DNA of 51,124 nt from JAJFUG01 sp964473155 (lineage in GTDB: Bacteria; Gemmatimonadota; Glassbacteria; GWA2-58-10), in contig CAYYNT010000025.1 of assembly GCA_964473155.1 (NCBI GenBank), forward strand, positions 1 through 51,124. Direction: 5' to 3'. The translations under genes were made by a program, and so were the position numbers. The notes under the pieces were generated by a model. The model ran no database searches, was not told the origin of the DNA, and saw only the letters and a program-made list of their open reading frames with translations. Shown here piece after piece: positions 23,602-32,194 of this stretch; within the stretch, counting starts at the first letter, position 1; each line of letters begins with the position of its first letter.

Positions 23602-25428
23602 TCAGGCTTTCCTGGTCCAGCCTGCCGCGGCGGGAAGGACCAGCTCGTCCAGCAGGCGCTGCAGCGCGCCATGGGTGCGGTCCTCAAGCCCCTGGCAGAG
23701 GACCAGGCAGCCATCGCCGAAAATGGCCGGGTTGAGCTTTACCGCATCCTTTTCAGTGGTGACGATCAGTGCGCCGCTCTCGCGGGCGCGTCCGGCAATT
23801 TCGCGCTGGGCGGCTTCCGGCCAGTCGAAGTGGTCCGGGAAAGCCAGTGTTTCGATATGCGCCGCGAAAAACGCGGCCAGAGAATCGCGGAAGCTTTCCG
23901 GGTGAGCCAGGCCGCAGACAGCCAGTACATGCTTGCCGCGTAGAGTTTCGCGCGGGTCCAGGTAGCTTTCGGACGGCCAGCGGCCGAGTTCCACCAGGCC
24001 AAGGGTCTTACGCACCAGCCGCAGGACCACCTTGTCCCTGCGCCAGGGGGCCGGGACCTCGGCCGCGGGATCGGATTCATCCAGCACGAGGATGAGCGCG
24101 CGAGCGCGGTCGGCGGCTTCGAGCGGCTCACGGAGGTAGCCGGCGGGAAGGACATGGCCAGTCATGGACACAAGGCGCGGGGTGAGATTCAGCAGATCCA
24201 TGCTGCGGCCGAAAACGCGATGCCCGAACCCATCGTCCATAACCAGCACCTGGGCGTCCAGTTTCTCCACCGCCGCGGCGGCGGCCCGGCGGCGGTCCGG
24301 GCTGATAGCCAGACGCAGCGAGGGCAGTCTCAGCGCGGCCAGGGCGGCCTCATCCCCGGCCAGGGCGGCCAGTTCCGTAGCGGGGGGCCGTCCGGGAGCC
24401 GGACCGGCCAGGAAAAGCCAGTCCTTGCCTGAACGCTTATAACCCCGGCTCAGCAGGGCCACCCTGAAGCCGGACTTAATAAGCATCGCGGCTATAAGCA
24501 TTGCTGCCGGGGTCTTGCCAGCTCCTCCAGCACTGAGACTGCCGATGCAGACAGCCGGAACTGAGGCATGCGAGGCGCAAAACAAGCCGCTGCGATAGGC
24601 GTTTTCCCGCGCCGCCCAGCCCAGACGCCAGAGAAGCTCTAACGGGAACAGAGGCAGCAGCAGGGGCAGGTGATACCAGCGGTTGCGGTGACGGGTCAGG
24701 AAAGCCTCGATCGCCCGGCGTGGCCAGGGGCGTGATCCCGCGCGCTCGACCGGCCGGGAGAGATTGTCCGCCAGTACGGCGCACTCATCGATTCTGTCGG
24801 CCACCTCCAGGCAGAGGCGGTCGGCATCCGCGCCGCTCAGGTCCGCCGGGATCAGGATCGGCTCGCCATAAACCACGGTCATGCTGCTGAACGGCCTGGG
24901 AATGCGCAGACGGTCCCAAGAGCGCAGGCTCCAGAACGAGCTGTAGCCCACGGCGGACGGCAGAAGGGGGCAGCCTGAGCGGGAGGCGGCATATATCACT
25001 CCCGGCTTGACCACACCGGCCGGACCCCTGGGGCCATCAACTGTCAGGGCCAGGTCGTGGCCCTCGCGCATGGCGCGCAGAATGGCCAGCATACCGCGCG
25101 CTCCGCCCCGGGTTGCGCTTCCGCGGACTGAATGGAAACCCAGCCGTCTGACTATCCGGACTATATACTCGCTGTCGCGGTGCTGGCTGCTGAGGACGCA
25201 GACACCCTCGCCGCGGTTATGCCAGCAGGGGCCGAGAAGACGGTTGTGCCAGAGGGCGAAAGCCAGCGGGCCGGGCCCGAGCTTGCGCGCCCGGATGCGG
25301 TTGTCCTCGCCTTTCACCCGTGTCCGGATGGTGCAGAACAGAAGCCCGAGGATCAGCACGCCGAGTATCCCCGAGGCCCAGAACAGAAGGCGGTCACCCC
25401 AGCCGTATTTCGGGTGCGTGTCGCTCAT
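23602..25428 (-). CDS. lpxK: Fusion of DUF374 lysophospholipid-acyltransferase-like domain with tetraacyldisaccharide 4'-kinase (LpxK)
   Basis: 608 residues. Residues about 1-220 match DUF374 acyltransferase-like proteins (one membrane helix, ALWHNRLLGP, SSQHRDSEYI, LTVDGPRGP). Residues about 235-608 are LpxK, which phosphorylates the 4' position of the lipid A disaccharide: membrane-associated helix, Walker A SAGGAGKTP at about 299-307, SRGYKR, DDGFGHR and the C-terminal TTEKDAVKL. The usual DDGFQHR is DDGFGHR here (Gln to Gly). The start at 25428 overlaps the lpxB stop by 4 bp (ATGA), so translation is coupled. One polypeptide probably joins acyl transfer and phosphorylation of lipid A precursors at the inner membrane. 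Confidence 0.9.
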   Translation of the reverse strand: MSDTHPKYGWGDRLLFWASGILGVLILGLLFCTIRTRVKGEDNRIRARKLGPGPLAFALWHNRLLGPCWHNRGEGVCVLSSQHRDSEYIVRIVRRLGFHSVRGSATRGGARGMLAILRAMREGHDLALTVDGPRGPAGVVKPGVIYAASRSGCPLLPSAVGYSSFWSLRSWDRLRIPRPFSSMTVVYGEPILIPADLSGADADRLCLEVADRIDECAVLADNLSRPVERAGSRPWPRRAIEAFLTRHRNRWYHLPLLLPLFPLELLWRLGWAARENAYRSGLFCASHASVPAVCIGSLSAGGAGKTPAAMLIAAMLIKSGFRVALLSRGYKRSGKDWLFLAGPAPGRPPATELAALAGDEAALAALRLPSLRLAISPDRRRAAAAAVEKLDAQVLVMDDGFGHRVFGRSMDLLNLTPRLVSMTGHVLPAGYLREPLEAADRARALILVLDESDPAAEVPAPWRRDKVVLRLVRKTLGLVELGRWPSESYLDPRETLRGKHVLAVCGLAHPESFRDSLAAFFAAHIETLAFPDHFDWPEAAQREIAGRARESGALIVTTEKDAVKLNPAIFGDGCLVLCQGLEDRTHGALQRLLDELVLPAAAGWTRKA

Positions 25429-26585
25429 TTGTTCCCCCGTGGGCCGCACATTTCGAGCGCTATTTCGGCCACTCGCAAGCTCGCGGGCTTACCGGTCTGA
25501 AGCATATTCCGCACCCGGCGGCACTGCTCAAGGATGCGGCCGCGCAGAGCGGAATCATCATCCAGAAGGCCGAGCGCCAGTTTGGACAGACGCTCCGGAG
25601 TCAGATTATCCTGCACCAGCTCGGGTATCTGCGGGTCGGAAACCAGGAGGTTGGGCATGCCGATATGCCTGACCTTGACCAGCAGCCGCGCCAGGGCAAA
25701 GCTCAGGCCGCTCGTCCTGTAGCCGATCACCATGGGCGTGCCGTGCAGGGCGGCCTCCATGGTCACGGTGCCGCTCTTGGTGAGTAGAAGCTTGCTGGCG
25801 GCGATAAGGGCGGCGCTGTCGCCGCACACGGGGTGTACATCCAGCCAGTCCATCAATGTCCGGTGACCCTCGTTGAGCGCGGCCTGGATATGCGGCAGAA
25901 GACCGGCCGCGAGCTGGATTTCCGGTCTGACCTTTTTTATCATGGCGGCGGCCTGAAGGAAAACACCGAAATGACGCTCCAGTTCCTGGGTGCGGCTGCC
26001 GGGCATCAGACCGATAAGCGGCCGTTTTGGATCGATGCCCCAGCGGCGGCGGAAAGCCCGTATATCGGGCGGGGGATCGAGGGTTTCGAGAAGCGGATGA
26101 CCCACGAATTCAACTTTTACGCCGGCGCCACGGTAAAAATCGGCCTCAAATGGGAAAACCACGGCCAGACGGTCGGCGAGGGCGGCGATGCGACGCTTGC
26201 GTCCCTGACGCCAGGCCCAGACCTGCGGGCTGATGTAATACAGCACCGGGATTCCCTGCTTTCGGGCCGCCTCGGCCAGTTTCAGGTTGAAATCAGGGAA
26301 ATCCACCAGGACCAGCAGGTCGGGGCGGCGCTTTTTCCAATCGGCCCGGATATCGGACATCAGGCGCAGGAAGAAAGGCAGATGGGCCAGCACCTCGACC
26401 AGTCCCATGACCGCCAGACGGTCCTGGTTGCAGAGCAGCTCCACACCGCGCTCCTGCATCGCCGGTCCGCCGATGCCGCGGACATGCGCGCCGGGAGCCA
26501 GTTCCTGAAGGCGCTCGATCATCCTGGCGGCGTGCATCTCTCCGCTCGGGTCTGGGGCGGAGATGAAAATGTCGGGAGCTTTCAT
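25425..26585 (-). CDS. lpxB: Lipid-A-disaccharide synthase
   Basis: 386 residues. It joins UDP-2,3-diacylglucosamine and lipid X to give the lipid A disaccharide at the inner face of the membrane. Recognisable segments are ISAPDPSGEMHAARM, IGGPAMQERGVELL, VLVDFPDFNLKLA, YYISPQVWAWRQGR, FVGHPLLE, LMPGSRTQE and KSGTVTMEAALHGTPMVIGYR. The length is normal. It sits between the 46-residue microprotein and the LpxK fusion, which it overlaps by 4 bp. No good ribosome site precedes its ATG, so it may depend on coupling from upstream. Confidence 0.95.
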   Translation of the reverse strand: MKAPDIFISAPDPSGEMHAARMIERLQELAPGAHVRGIGGPAMQERGVELLCNQDRLAVMGLVEVLAHLPFFLRLMSDIRADWKKRRPDLLVLVDFPDFNLKLAEAARKQGIPVLYYISPQVWAWRQGRKRRIAALADRLAVVFPFEADFYRGAGVKVEFVGHPLLETLDPPPDIRAFRRRWGIDPKRPLIGLMPGSRTQELERHFGVFLQAAAMIKKVRPEIQLAAGLLPHIQAALNEGHRTLMDWLDVHPVCGDSAALIAASKLLLTKSGTVTMEAALHGTPMVIGYRTSGLSFALARLLVKVRHIGMPNLLVSDPQIPELVQDNLTPERLSKLALGLLDDDSALRGRILEQCRRVRNMLQTGKPASLRVAEIALEMCGPRGNK

Positions 26586-26616
26586 CCGGATAAGTCCGTC
26601 GGACGGTGAGAGGGTG

Positions 26617-26757
26617 TCACTGGGAAAGCATCTTGTCCAGATAGTAGATCAGGTAAATGATCACCGCAAGCATGATCAGAAGACGCCAGACCGGACGCGG
26701 GGAGCCGATGCGGCGGAGGAACCGTTTGCGCGAGTCCCAGTATCTGGATACTCCCAC
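26617..26757 (-). CDS. 46-residue membrane microprotein in the lipid A operon
   Basis: The GTG at 26757 follows a very good AAGGAGG with 7 bp spacing, and the frame runs 46 codons to TGA. The first half is strongly basic (SRYWDSRKRFLRRIG), followed by one hydrophobic helix (VWRLLIMLAVIIYLIYYL) and a short DKMLSQ tail, so the basic end should be in the cytoplasm. It lies 13 bp after the dehydrogenase gene and 31 bp before lpxB in the same direction, so it is almost surely cotranscribed with lipid A genes. I do not recognise the family. A role as a small partner of LpxB/LpxK or a membrane anchor is only a guess. Confidence 0.75.
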   Translation of the reverse strand: MGVSRYWDSRKRFLRRIGSPRPVWRLLIMLAVIIYLIYYLDKMLSQ

Positions 26758-26770
26758 CGCGGGGCCTCCT

Positions 26771-27796
26771 TCAGAATGGGTGGGCGCCGGTGGAAAGACC
26801 GGCCAGTTCCATGGAGCGTTCTACCGCTTCGCGTATTCTCCGGGCCACCTCCAGCGCCTGGAGGCCATCCTCACCAGACACCACCGGACGTTTCCCATGC
26901 GACACGCAGTCGATGAAGCTGTCCAGTTCCAGGCGCAGCGGTTCGGCACCGGAGGCTATTTTCAGCTCGCGGCGTTCGAAAAGCTTGAGCATGTCAGGCA
27001 GGCTGGTGCGGTCGGACAGCGCGCGCCCGAGTTCATTCCCGCCGGCTTTCTTGCGATACAGGGTAGCTTTGCGTCCCAGCATGTCCACCGAGACATAGCA
27101 GTCCGGGGCGAAGAAACGCAGCTTGCGCACTTTTTCCAGGCTGATCCGGCTGGCGGTGATATTGGCTACGGCGCCGCCCTCGAAGGTCAGGCGGGCGTTG
27201 ACAATGTCTATCTTCCCGGTAAGCACCGGGACCCCGGAGGCGGAGACCTCTACCACGGGACGGCGCAGCAGGCTGAGGATGATGTCAATATCATGGATCA
27301 TCAGGTCCAGAACGACATCCACCTCCGTGCCGCGCGGGTTGAACGGGGCGATGCGCAGGCACTCCACGAAAAGGCTGCCGTGCACGTGCTCGACCGCGGA
27401 CATAAGGGCGGGATTGAATCGCTCGACATGGCCCACCTGCAATATCTTGCCGTTGCCGCGGGCGATTTCGATCAGTTTGGCGGCCTGCTCGCGGGTCTCG
27501 GTGACCGGTTTTTCGATAAGAAGATGCAGACCGCGCTCCAGCAGGGCGCGGCCGATACTGTAATGCAGGTCGGTGGGGACGGCCAGGCTTGCCGCGTCCA
27601 CCGCTCCGGCCAGCTCATCCAGGGAGCCGAAAGCACGCACCTTGAGACGGGATGCCACCTCGGCAGCCCGCGCCGGGTCGGAATCATACACCCCGGCAAG
27701 CTCCACCTGGCTCATTTCGCTGTATATGCGGGCGTGCAGGCTGCCCAGATGCCCAACGCCAACCACACCGGTCCTGATTTTTCCGGATTCGCTCAA
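26771..27796 (-). CDS. Gfo/Idh/MocA family sugar dehydrogenase (possible UDP-GlcNAc 3-dehydrogenase)
   Basis: 341 residues. The Rossmann motif GVVGVGHLGSLHARIY is at about 9-24, the family's EKP motif (LLIEKPV) at about 94, and a C-terminal alpha/beta domain follows (VGHVERFNPAL, DLMIHDIDIIL). The NAD(P) fold and the position at the head of a lipid A operon recall GnnA, which oxidises UDP-GlcNAc at C3 so that GnnB can aminate it, giving amide-linked lipid A. No GnnB aminotransferase is in this window, so the substrate is an inference. Its promoter is at 27858-27886. Confidence 0.85.
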   Translation of the reverse strand: MSESGKIRTGVVGVGHLGSLHARIYSEMSQVELAGVYDSDPARAAEVASRLKVRAFGSLDELAGAVDAASLAVPTDLHYSIGRALLERGLHLLIEKPVTETREQAAKLIEIARGNGKILQVGHVERFNPALMSAVEHVHGSLFVECLRIAPFNPRGTEVDVVLDLMIHDIDIILSLLRRPVVEVSASGVPVLTGKIDIVNARLTFEGGAVANITASRISLEKVRKLRFFAPDCYVSVDMLGRKATLYRKKAGGNELGRALSDRTSLPDMLKLFERRELKIASGAEPLRLELDSFIDCVSHGKRPVVSGEDGLQALEVARRIREAVERSMELAGLSTGAHPF

Positions 27797-27857
27797 AGCA
27801 CCGCCTGCATATGGCCGCCGTTCAAGGTTCGAGGAAACGAAGTCAGAAGAATAATGT

Positions 27858-27886
27858 AATATACATATGAATATCCGGTTTGAAAA
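27858..27886 (-). promoter_or_regulatory. sigma70-type promoter of the lipid A operon
   Basis: On the minus strand TTTTCA (27886-27881) and TATATT (27863-27858) are spaced 17 bp. The predicted transcript would begin about 55 bases before the dehydrogenase ATG. Confidence 0.55.
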
Positions 27887-27965
27887 GTATTAACATCAAT
27901 CCGTAAAAGGGGCCTAACTTTATGAAATTAAACAAGATGAATGTCTGTGTGGAATAAATGCAGTC

Positions 27966-27995
27966 TTGACAGCCGCGAATGGACAGGGATATATT
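27966..27995 (+). promoter_or_regulatory. sigma70-type promoter of the TPR/lipoprotein operon
   Basis: A consensus TTGACA (27966-27971) and TATATT (27990-27995) are spaced 18 bp. The start of transcription would be about 35-45 bases before the TPR gene. It is divergent from the lipid A operon promoter, so the two envelope operons share a 240 bp control region. Confidence 0.7.
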
Positions 27996-28038
27996 ACCTG
28001 ATTGAAAAACGGGCGAAAGAGAGCCGAATGGAGGAAGA

Positions 28039-30201
28039 GTGGGGAAGAGGATGACGATTTACCTGCCGGTCCTGCTGCTGCTGGTATTGAACGCGGCGGG
28101 ACTGCGGGCGGCAAAACCGGAAAAAGCGTATGACCTTGAGGCAGTGGCCAAGGTGATCCGTGGCTATGCGGCTTTGATGAACGATGATGGCCAGACGGCG
28201 CTGGATACGCTGGCCGCAGCCATGCGCCTGGATCCATCGAGTGAATACCTGAAAGTGCTGTACGCCGAGGCCCTGTTCGCGCAGGGCCGTCATGAGGAAA
28301 TCTGCAAGCTCCTTCAGCCGCTGGTAAAGAAAAGCGACACGCCCAATGTACAGGCCCTTCGTATGCTGGGGGCAAGCTGCCAGGCCACGGGCCGGAACGA
28401 GGAGGCGGTCTCCTGGTTCTACAAGCTTCTGGAACGTCAGCCGGATGAGGAGTGGGCGCGACGCCGCCTGCTTGACCTTCTCAACACCCTGGGCCGTCAT
28501 CAGGAAATGATCCCGGTTTACCGTCTGCTTCTGGACCCGGAGAGCGAAAGTTACGCTTTTGACTGTTTCCAGATGGGGGCGCTTTACATGCGGGTGGGTG
28601 GACGCGACCCGGCCCGTCAGTACCTGGAGGAGGCGCTGGCGGTGGACAGCTCGCTGGCTGAGGCGCACAACCTTCTGGCCCGTCTGGATGAGCTGGAACT
28701 GAAATTCGGTCCGGCGCTCGAGCATTATATGCGGTTTCTGGAACTCAAGCCCGAGGAAGCCGAGTCCGTGATCCCTCAGGTGGTGGGAGTGGCGCTCAGG
28801 GCGGCCTATCCCGCTTTCGGCGGTGACTCGGCAGGTTCGGCCGAGGCCTGGCCGGCCCTGCTTGAGCGTCTGGAGCACAGGCAGGCTGAGGGAGACTCGC
28901 TGAATCCGGCTTTCCGGCGGGTTTTAGCCATAGCGCTGGAGGCAACCGGCAAGACAGACGAGGCGATAAAACGGTATTCCGAAATACTGTCTGAAGAGCC
29001 GGGAGACCGCTTTATAAGACGCAGCCTATTGCGGGTGATGTTCGCAAAGGGACGGTTCGGGGAGATGATACCGCTGTACGAGCCCCTTCTGACTCCGGAC
29101 AACAACAACCTGGCACGCGACCTGTTTCAGTTGGGAGTCCTTTATCTGCGTACAGGAGACCAGGCAAAGGCCAGGGAAAACATGTTGCGCGCGGTGGCGG
29201 TGGACAGCACTTTCGCCGATCCGTACCGGGTGCTGGGTAATTTCTGTGAAACCGGCGGCGACTGGGCTTGCGCCCAGCGAAACTATATGAAGTTCCTTGA
29301 GTTTAATCCCGGCGCCGTGTCCGATGTATTTGACCATCTGCTGACAGTTTCCATGCGCGGACAGAACCTTGAGCCGCCGAGAGAAATGTTCCGTTCCCGT
29401 CTGGCCAAAGGCGACACCAGCCTGGCGGTGCGCGAAGGGCTGGGCCGTCTGTATTATCACGGGGAACAGCTCACGGAATCCCTCAAGCTGCTGGAGCCTC
29501 TGGCGGCAGACAGCAGCCTTAGCGACAATGGTCTATATACACTCGGTTTTCTGTATTCAAAGCTGGAGCGTTTCCCGGAAGCGGTAAGGGTTTTCGAGGC
29601 AGTGAAGGGCCGTTTGCCGGATTTTCTGCCGGTCCACCTCACACTCAGCCGGGTGTTTTTTACGTTGAAAAACTATCCCCGTTCTCTGGCGGCGCTGGAA
29701 GAGGCCCTGCCTCGGGTACGCAAGGAAGACGGGGAGGGACGCCGCGAGGTGCTGTTCTCGATGGCCAACGTCTATCATGAAATGGGCGACGGCAGTAACA
29801 CGGTTAAATACCTGAAGGCGGTTCTCGCCGAATGGCCGGATTACGCTCCGGCGCTGAATTATCTGGGGTATTATTACGCCGAACGCGGCGAGAACCTGGA
29901 AGAGGCCTTCAGTCTCGTTGACCGCGCCCTGGTTCAGGAGCCGGGCAATGGACATTATATCGACAGCCGGGGCTGGGTGTTGTTCAAGATGGGCCGGAAA
30001 GAGGAAGCGCTCAAGGAGATCAGGAACGCTCTGAACGCGCTCGGGGATCACCCTGAGATATACGAGCACCTGGGAGCAATCTATCTTTCGCTGGGCCAGA
30101 AAGATGAGGCGGTGGCGGCCTGGAACAAGAGCCTGGAGATGGATAAGGACAACCTTGAACTGAAAGCCCGTCTGGAAGAGCTGAAAAAAACGGGCCGCTG
30201 A
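28039..30201 (+). CDS. Exported TPR-repeat protein
   Basis: 720 residues. An export signal (MTIYLPVLLLLVLNAAGLRAA) is followed by tetratricopeptide repeats along the whole length, for example ALRMLGASCQATGRNEEAVSWFYKLLERQP, ALNYLGYYYAERGENLEEAFSLV and HLGAIYLSLGQKDEAVAAW, each only part of a 34-residue unit. TPR superhelices bind other proteins. Given the lipoprotein neighbours it may act in outer-membrane assembly, but nothing in it fixes a partner. The start could be the GTG at 28039, 3-4 bases after GGAGGA, or the ATG at 28051; the signal peptide is intact either way. Confidence 0.85.
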   Translation: MGKRMTIYLPVLLLLVLNAAGLRAAKPEKAYDLEAVAKVIRGYAALMNDDGQTALDTLAAAMRLDPSSEYLKVLYAEALFAQGRHEEICKLLQPLVKKSDTPNVQALRMLGASCQATGRNEEAVSWFYKLLERQPDEEWARRRLLDLLNTLGRHQEMIPVYRLLLDPESESYAFDCFQMGALYMRVGGRDPARQYLEEALAVDSSLAEAHNLLARLDELELKFGPALEHYMRFLELKPEEAESVIPQVVGVALRAAYPAFGGDSAGSAEAWPALLERLEHRQAEGDSLNPAFRRVLAIALEATGKTDEAIKRYSEILSEEPGDRFIRRSLLRVMFAKGRFGEMIPLYEPLLTPDNNNLARDLFQLGVLYLRTGDQAKARENMLRAVAVDSTFADPYRVLGNFCETGGDWACAQRNYMKFLEFNPGAVSDVFDHLLTVSMRGQNLEPPREMFRSRLAKGDTSLAVREGLGRLYYHGEQLTESLKLLEPLAADSSLSDNGLYTLGFLYSKLERFPEAVRVFEAVKGRLPDFLPVHLTLSRVFFTLKNYPRSLAALEEALPRVRKEDGEGRREVLFSMANVYHEMGDGSNTVKYLKAVLAEWPDYAPALNYLGYYYAERGENLEEAFSLVDRALVQEPGNGHYIDSRGWVLFKMGRKEEALKEIRNALNALGDHPEIYEHLGAIYLSLGQKDEAVAAWNKSLEMDKDNLELKARLEELKKTGR

Positions 30202-30247
30202 AACGGGGAGGCGCGGAATTAAGCCAATAGCAGGCAGAACAGGCCGG

Positions 30248-31024
30248 GTGATCGCTTTCAGCCTGGCAGTGGCGGTGCTGCTGTCGCTGGCCGCCGGTTG
30301 CTCGGTGGCGATGAAGCAGCGGTTAAGCGGCACGCCAATCGAACCTTCCGTGGCGATTGCAGATCTGCAGAGCCTGGAAAAAGATATTCAGACCAACAAG
30401 CAGATATTCCGGGTCAGGCTTCTGGACAAAGGCCGCACGTTCAGCGGCGACGGGGCCTTGTTTTTCCGCGCTCCGGACACGCTGCAGATGAGCATATACG
30501 GCCCGCCTTTCACCACGCTATGGATGCAGATGCTCCAGCGGGGCGATTCGATCACGGTGGTGCTGCCGAAAGAGAACCGCGTGGTCCGCGCCCGGAGGGG
30601 GAACACGGAAAACCTGACCCGGCTGTCTTCCAGCGAGGGCCTGACAGACGGGGAATTTTTAGGCGGAGTGACCGGCATATTCAACCTGAGCCGTTTCCGC
30701 CATCCGGGCATGCGCGAGGAAGCGGCGGAGGATGGCTCACTGAGGAGTCTGCGTCTTATCGGGAACGGTTCAGTCTATGAGTTCACCTTTGACCGTGGTC
30801 TCAGGGCTGTGGTGCGTTTTGCGCATTACGAGGACGGCAAGTTGAGGCGGGAGATCAGCCGCTCGGAGTTTAAACCGCGCCCGGACGGTTTGCAGCGCGC
30901 CACGCGGACAGTTTACCGGGATTTCGTTGAGGACCGCGAGATTACAGTGCTGGTGAGCAAGGAGGAAATCAACCAGGCGCTCACCGGGAAAGCGTTCGAT
31001 ATTACTCTGCCCGAGGGACAGTGA
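30248..31024 (+). CDS. LolB-like / DUF4292-type outer-membrane lipoprotein
   Basis: 258 residues starting with GTG. A lipobox (LLSLAAGC, Cys18) predicts lipidation. The remainder is a beta-rich LolA/LolB-like half-barrel pattern (FSGDGALFFRAPDTLQMSIYGPPFTTLW, ITVVLPKENRVV, YEFTFDRGLRAVVRFAHYEDG). Proteins of this group receive or handle lipoproteins at the outer membrane; a LolA homologue is at 46484. It overlaps the lptE-like gene by 4 bp (GTGA), so the two are translationally coupled. Confidence 0.7.
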   Translation: MIAFSLAVAVLLSLAAGCSVAMKQRLSGTPIEPSVAIADLQSLEKDIQTNKQIFRVRLLDKGRTFSGDGALFFRAPDTLQMSIYGPPFTTLWMQMLQRGDSITVVLPKENRVVRARRGNTENLTRLSSSEGLTDGEFLGGVTGIFNLSRFRHPGMREEAAEDGSLRSLRLIGNGSVYEFTFDRGLRAVVRFAHYEDGKLRREISRSEFKPRPDGLQRATRTVYRDFVEDREITVLVSKEEINQALTGKAFDITLPEGQ

Positions 31025-31545
31025 CAGTGGCCGAACTGATCCGGGAGTATGCTTTTTACAGGCTGGCGGCGGCGTTTCTGCTTTGGGCGTGCCTGGCCGG
31101 ATGCAGCCATTACAGCACGACCGGGCGGCTGCCCTCGCACATCCGGACAATACACATACCGACATTCGAGAACCAGACCTCGGAGTTCAGTCTGCCTCAG
31201 GCGATCACCGACCTGGTGACCGAACGTTTTCTCAGCGGCGCGAACCTGCGGCTGGCTGAGGAGGGTCAGTCGGATGCGGCGCTGAACGGGACGATCCGGC
31301 GGTATTACGAGGAGGCCGAGTCCTACCGCCAGACCCAGGACATCGAGGTCACCGGGCGGCGGGTGACGATCGTGCTGGATGTGGAGTTTCTGGACCGGGC
31401 GGAGAACAAGAGCCTGTGGCGGGACCAGAATTTCTCGCGCTATGTGGTTTACGATCCGGACAAGGAAACCGAACAGGAGGCCGCACAGCGGGTGATCCTC
31501 CTTCTTGCGGATGACCTTGTCACGGCAGTTCTTCAGCAATGGTAA
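31021..31545 (+). CDS. lptE: LptE-like LPS-assembly lipoprotein
   Basis: 174 residues beginning with GTG in the GTGA overlap. A lipobox (ACLAGC) is followed by the LptE-family pattern: TTGRLPSHIRTIHIPTFENQ, LPQAITDLVTERFL, DAALNGTIRRYYEEAESY, VEFLDRAENKSLW and TEQEAAQRVILLLADDLV. LptE plugs the LptD barrel that inserts LPS in the outer leaflet, in keeping with lpxB/lpxK across the divergent promoter. lptD is not in this window. Confidence 0.85.
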   Translation: MTVAELIREYAFYRLAAAFLLWACLAGCSHYSTTGRLPSHIRTIHIPTFENQTSEFSLPQAITDLVTERFLSGANLRLAEEGQSDAALNGTIRRYYEEAESYRQTQDIEVTGRRVTIVLDVEFLDRAENKSLWRDQNFSRYVVYDPDKETEQEAAQRVILLLADDLVTAVLQQW

Positions 31546-31589
31546 GGTCAATTTGAGTCAGGGTAAAATTCTTACAGGCGGAAACAGGC

Positions 31590-32111
31590 ATGGACCCAGG
31601 TGAAACTCTGAGCAGCCAGGTGCTGGTGCTGAACAACAGCTTCCAGCCGGTGCACATCTGCTCGGCGCGCCGGGCTATAATCCTGGCGATGCTGAGCAAG
31701 GCCGAAATACTCGAGTATTATGACCAGGTGTTTGTCCACACAGTGAACTGTTTTTTCCCCGTTCCATCGGTAATAAGGCTGATGATCTACGTTCAGCCGG
31801 GCCGGCGGACGATCTCGCTCAACCGCCGGAACCTTCTGCGGCGGGACGGATACCGCTGCCAGTACTGTGGAAGCACCCACGAGCCGCTAACCACCGACCA
31901 CATCGTTCCGCGCGCCCGCCAGGGTGAGGACAGCTGGGAAAACCTGGTCACCGCCTGCGTGAGATGCAACAACCAGAAAGGCAACCGCACGCCTGAAATG
32001 GCCGGCATGAGTCTTCTGCGCCAGCCTCGCCGTCCGAACTATTTCTCTTTCATCCGCTTCCATCATCCGGCGGCGGAGAGCAAGTGGCGGCGCTACCTGT
32101 TTCTGGATTGA
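31590..32111 (+). CDS. HNH endonuclease family protein
   Basis: 173 residues. The C-terminal half has RRDGYRCQYCGSTHEPLTTDHIVPRARQGEDSWENLVTACVRCNNQKG in pieces recognisable as the HNH fold: two CxxC zinc pairs (CQYC and CVRC), the catalytic DH and the final N. The N-terminal half (LVLNNSFQPVHICSARRAI) is typical of the chromosomal HNH proteins found in many bacteria, whose job is not known. It is not next to a terminase or restriction genes, so there is no sign that it is mobile. Confidence 0.9.
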   Translation: MDPGETLSSQVLVLNNSFQPVHICSARRAIILAMLSKAEILEYYDQVFVHTVNCFFPVPSVIRLMIYVQPGRRTISLNRRNLLRRDGYRCQYCGSTHEPLTTDHIVPRARQGEDSWENLVTACVRCNNQKGNRTPEMAGMSLLRQPRRPNYFSFIRFHHPAAESKWRRYLFLD

Positions 32112-32194
32112 TCTCCCGGACATATCCGGCGGTGCGCGTCGGCCGGTTGCGAATAACTGTTCCGTGAGAACAAACCAGCGGAAAGCCGGAGCGG

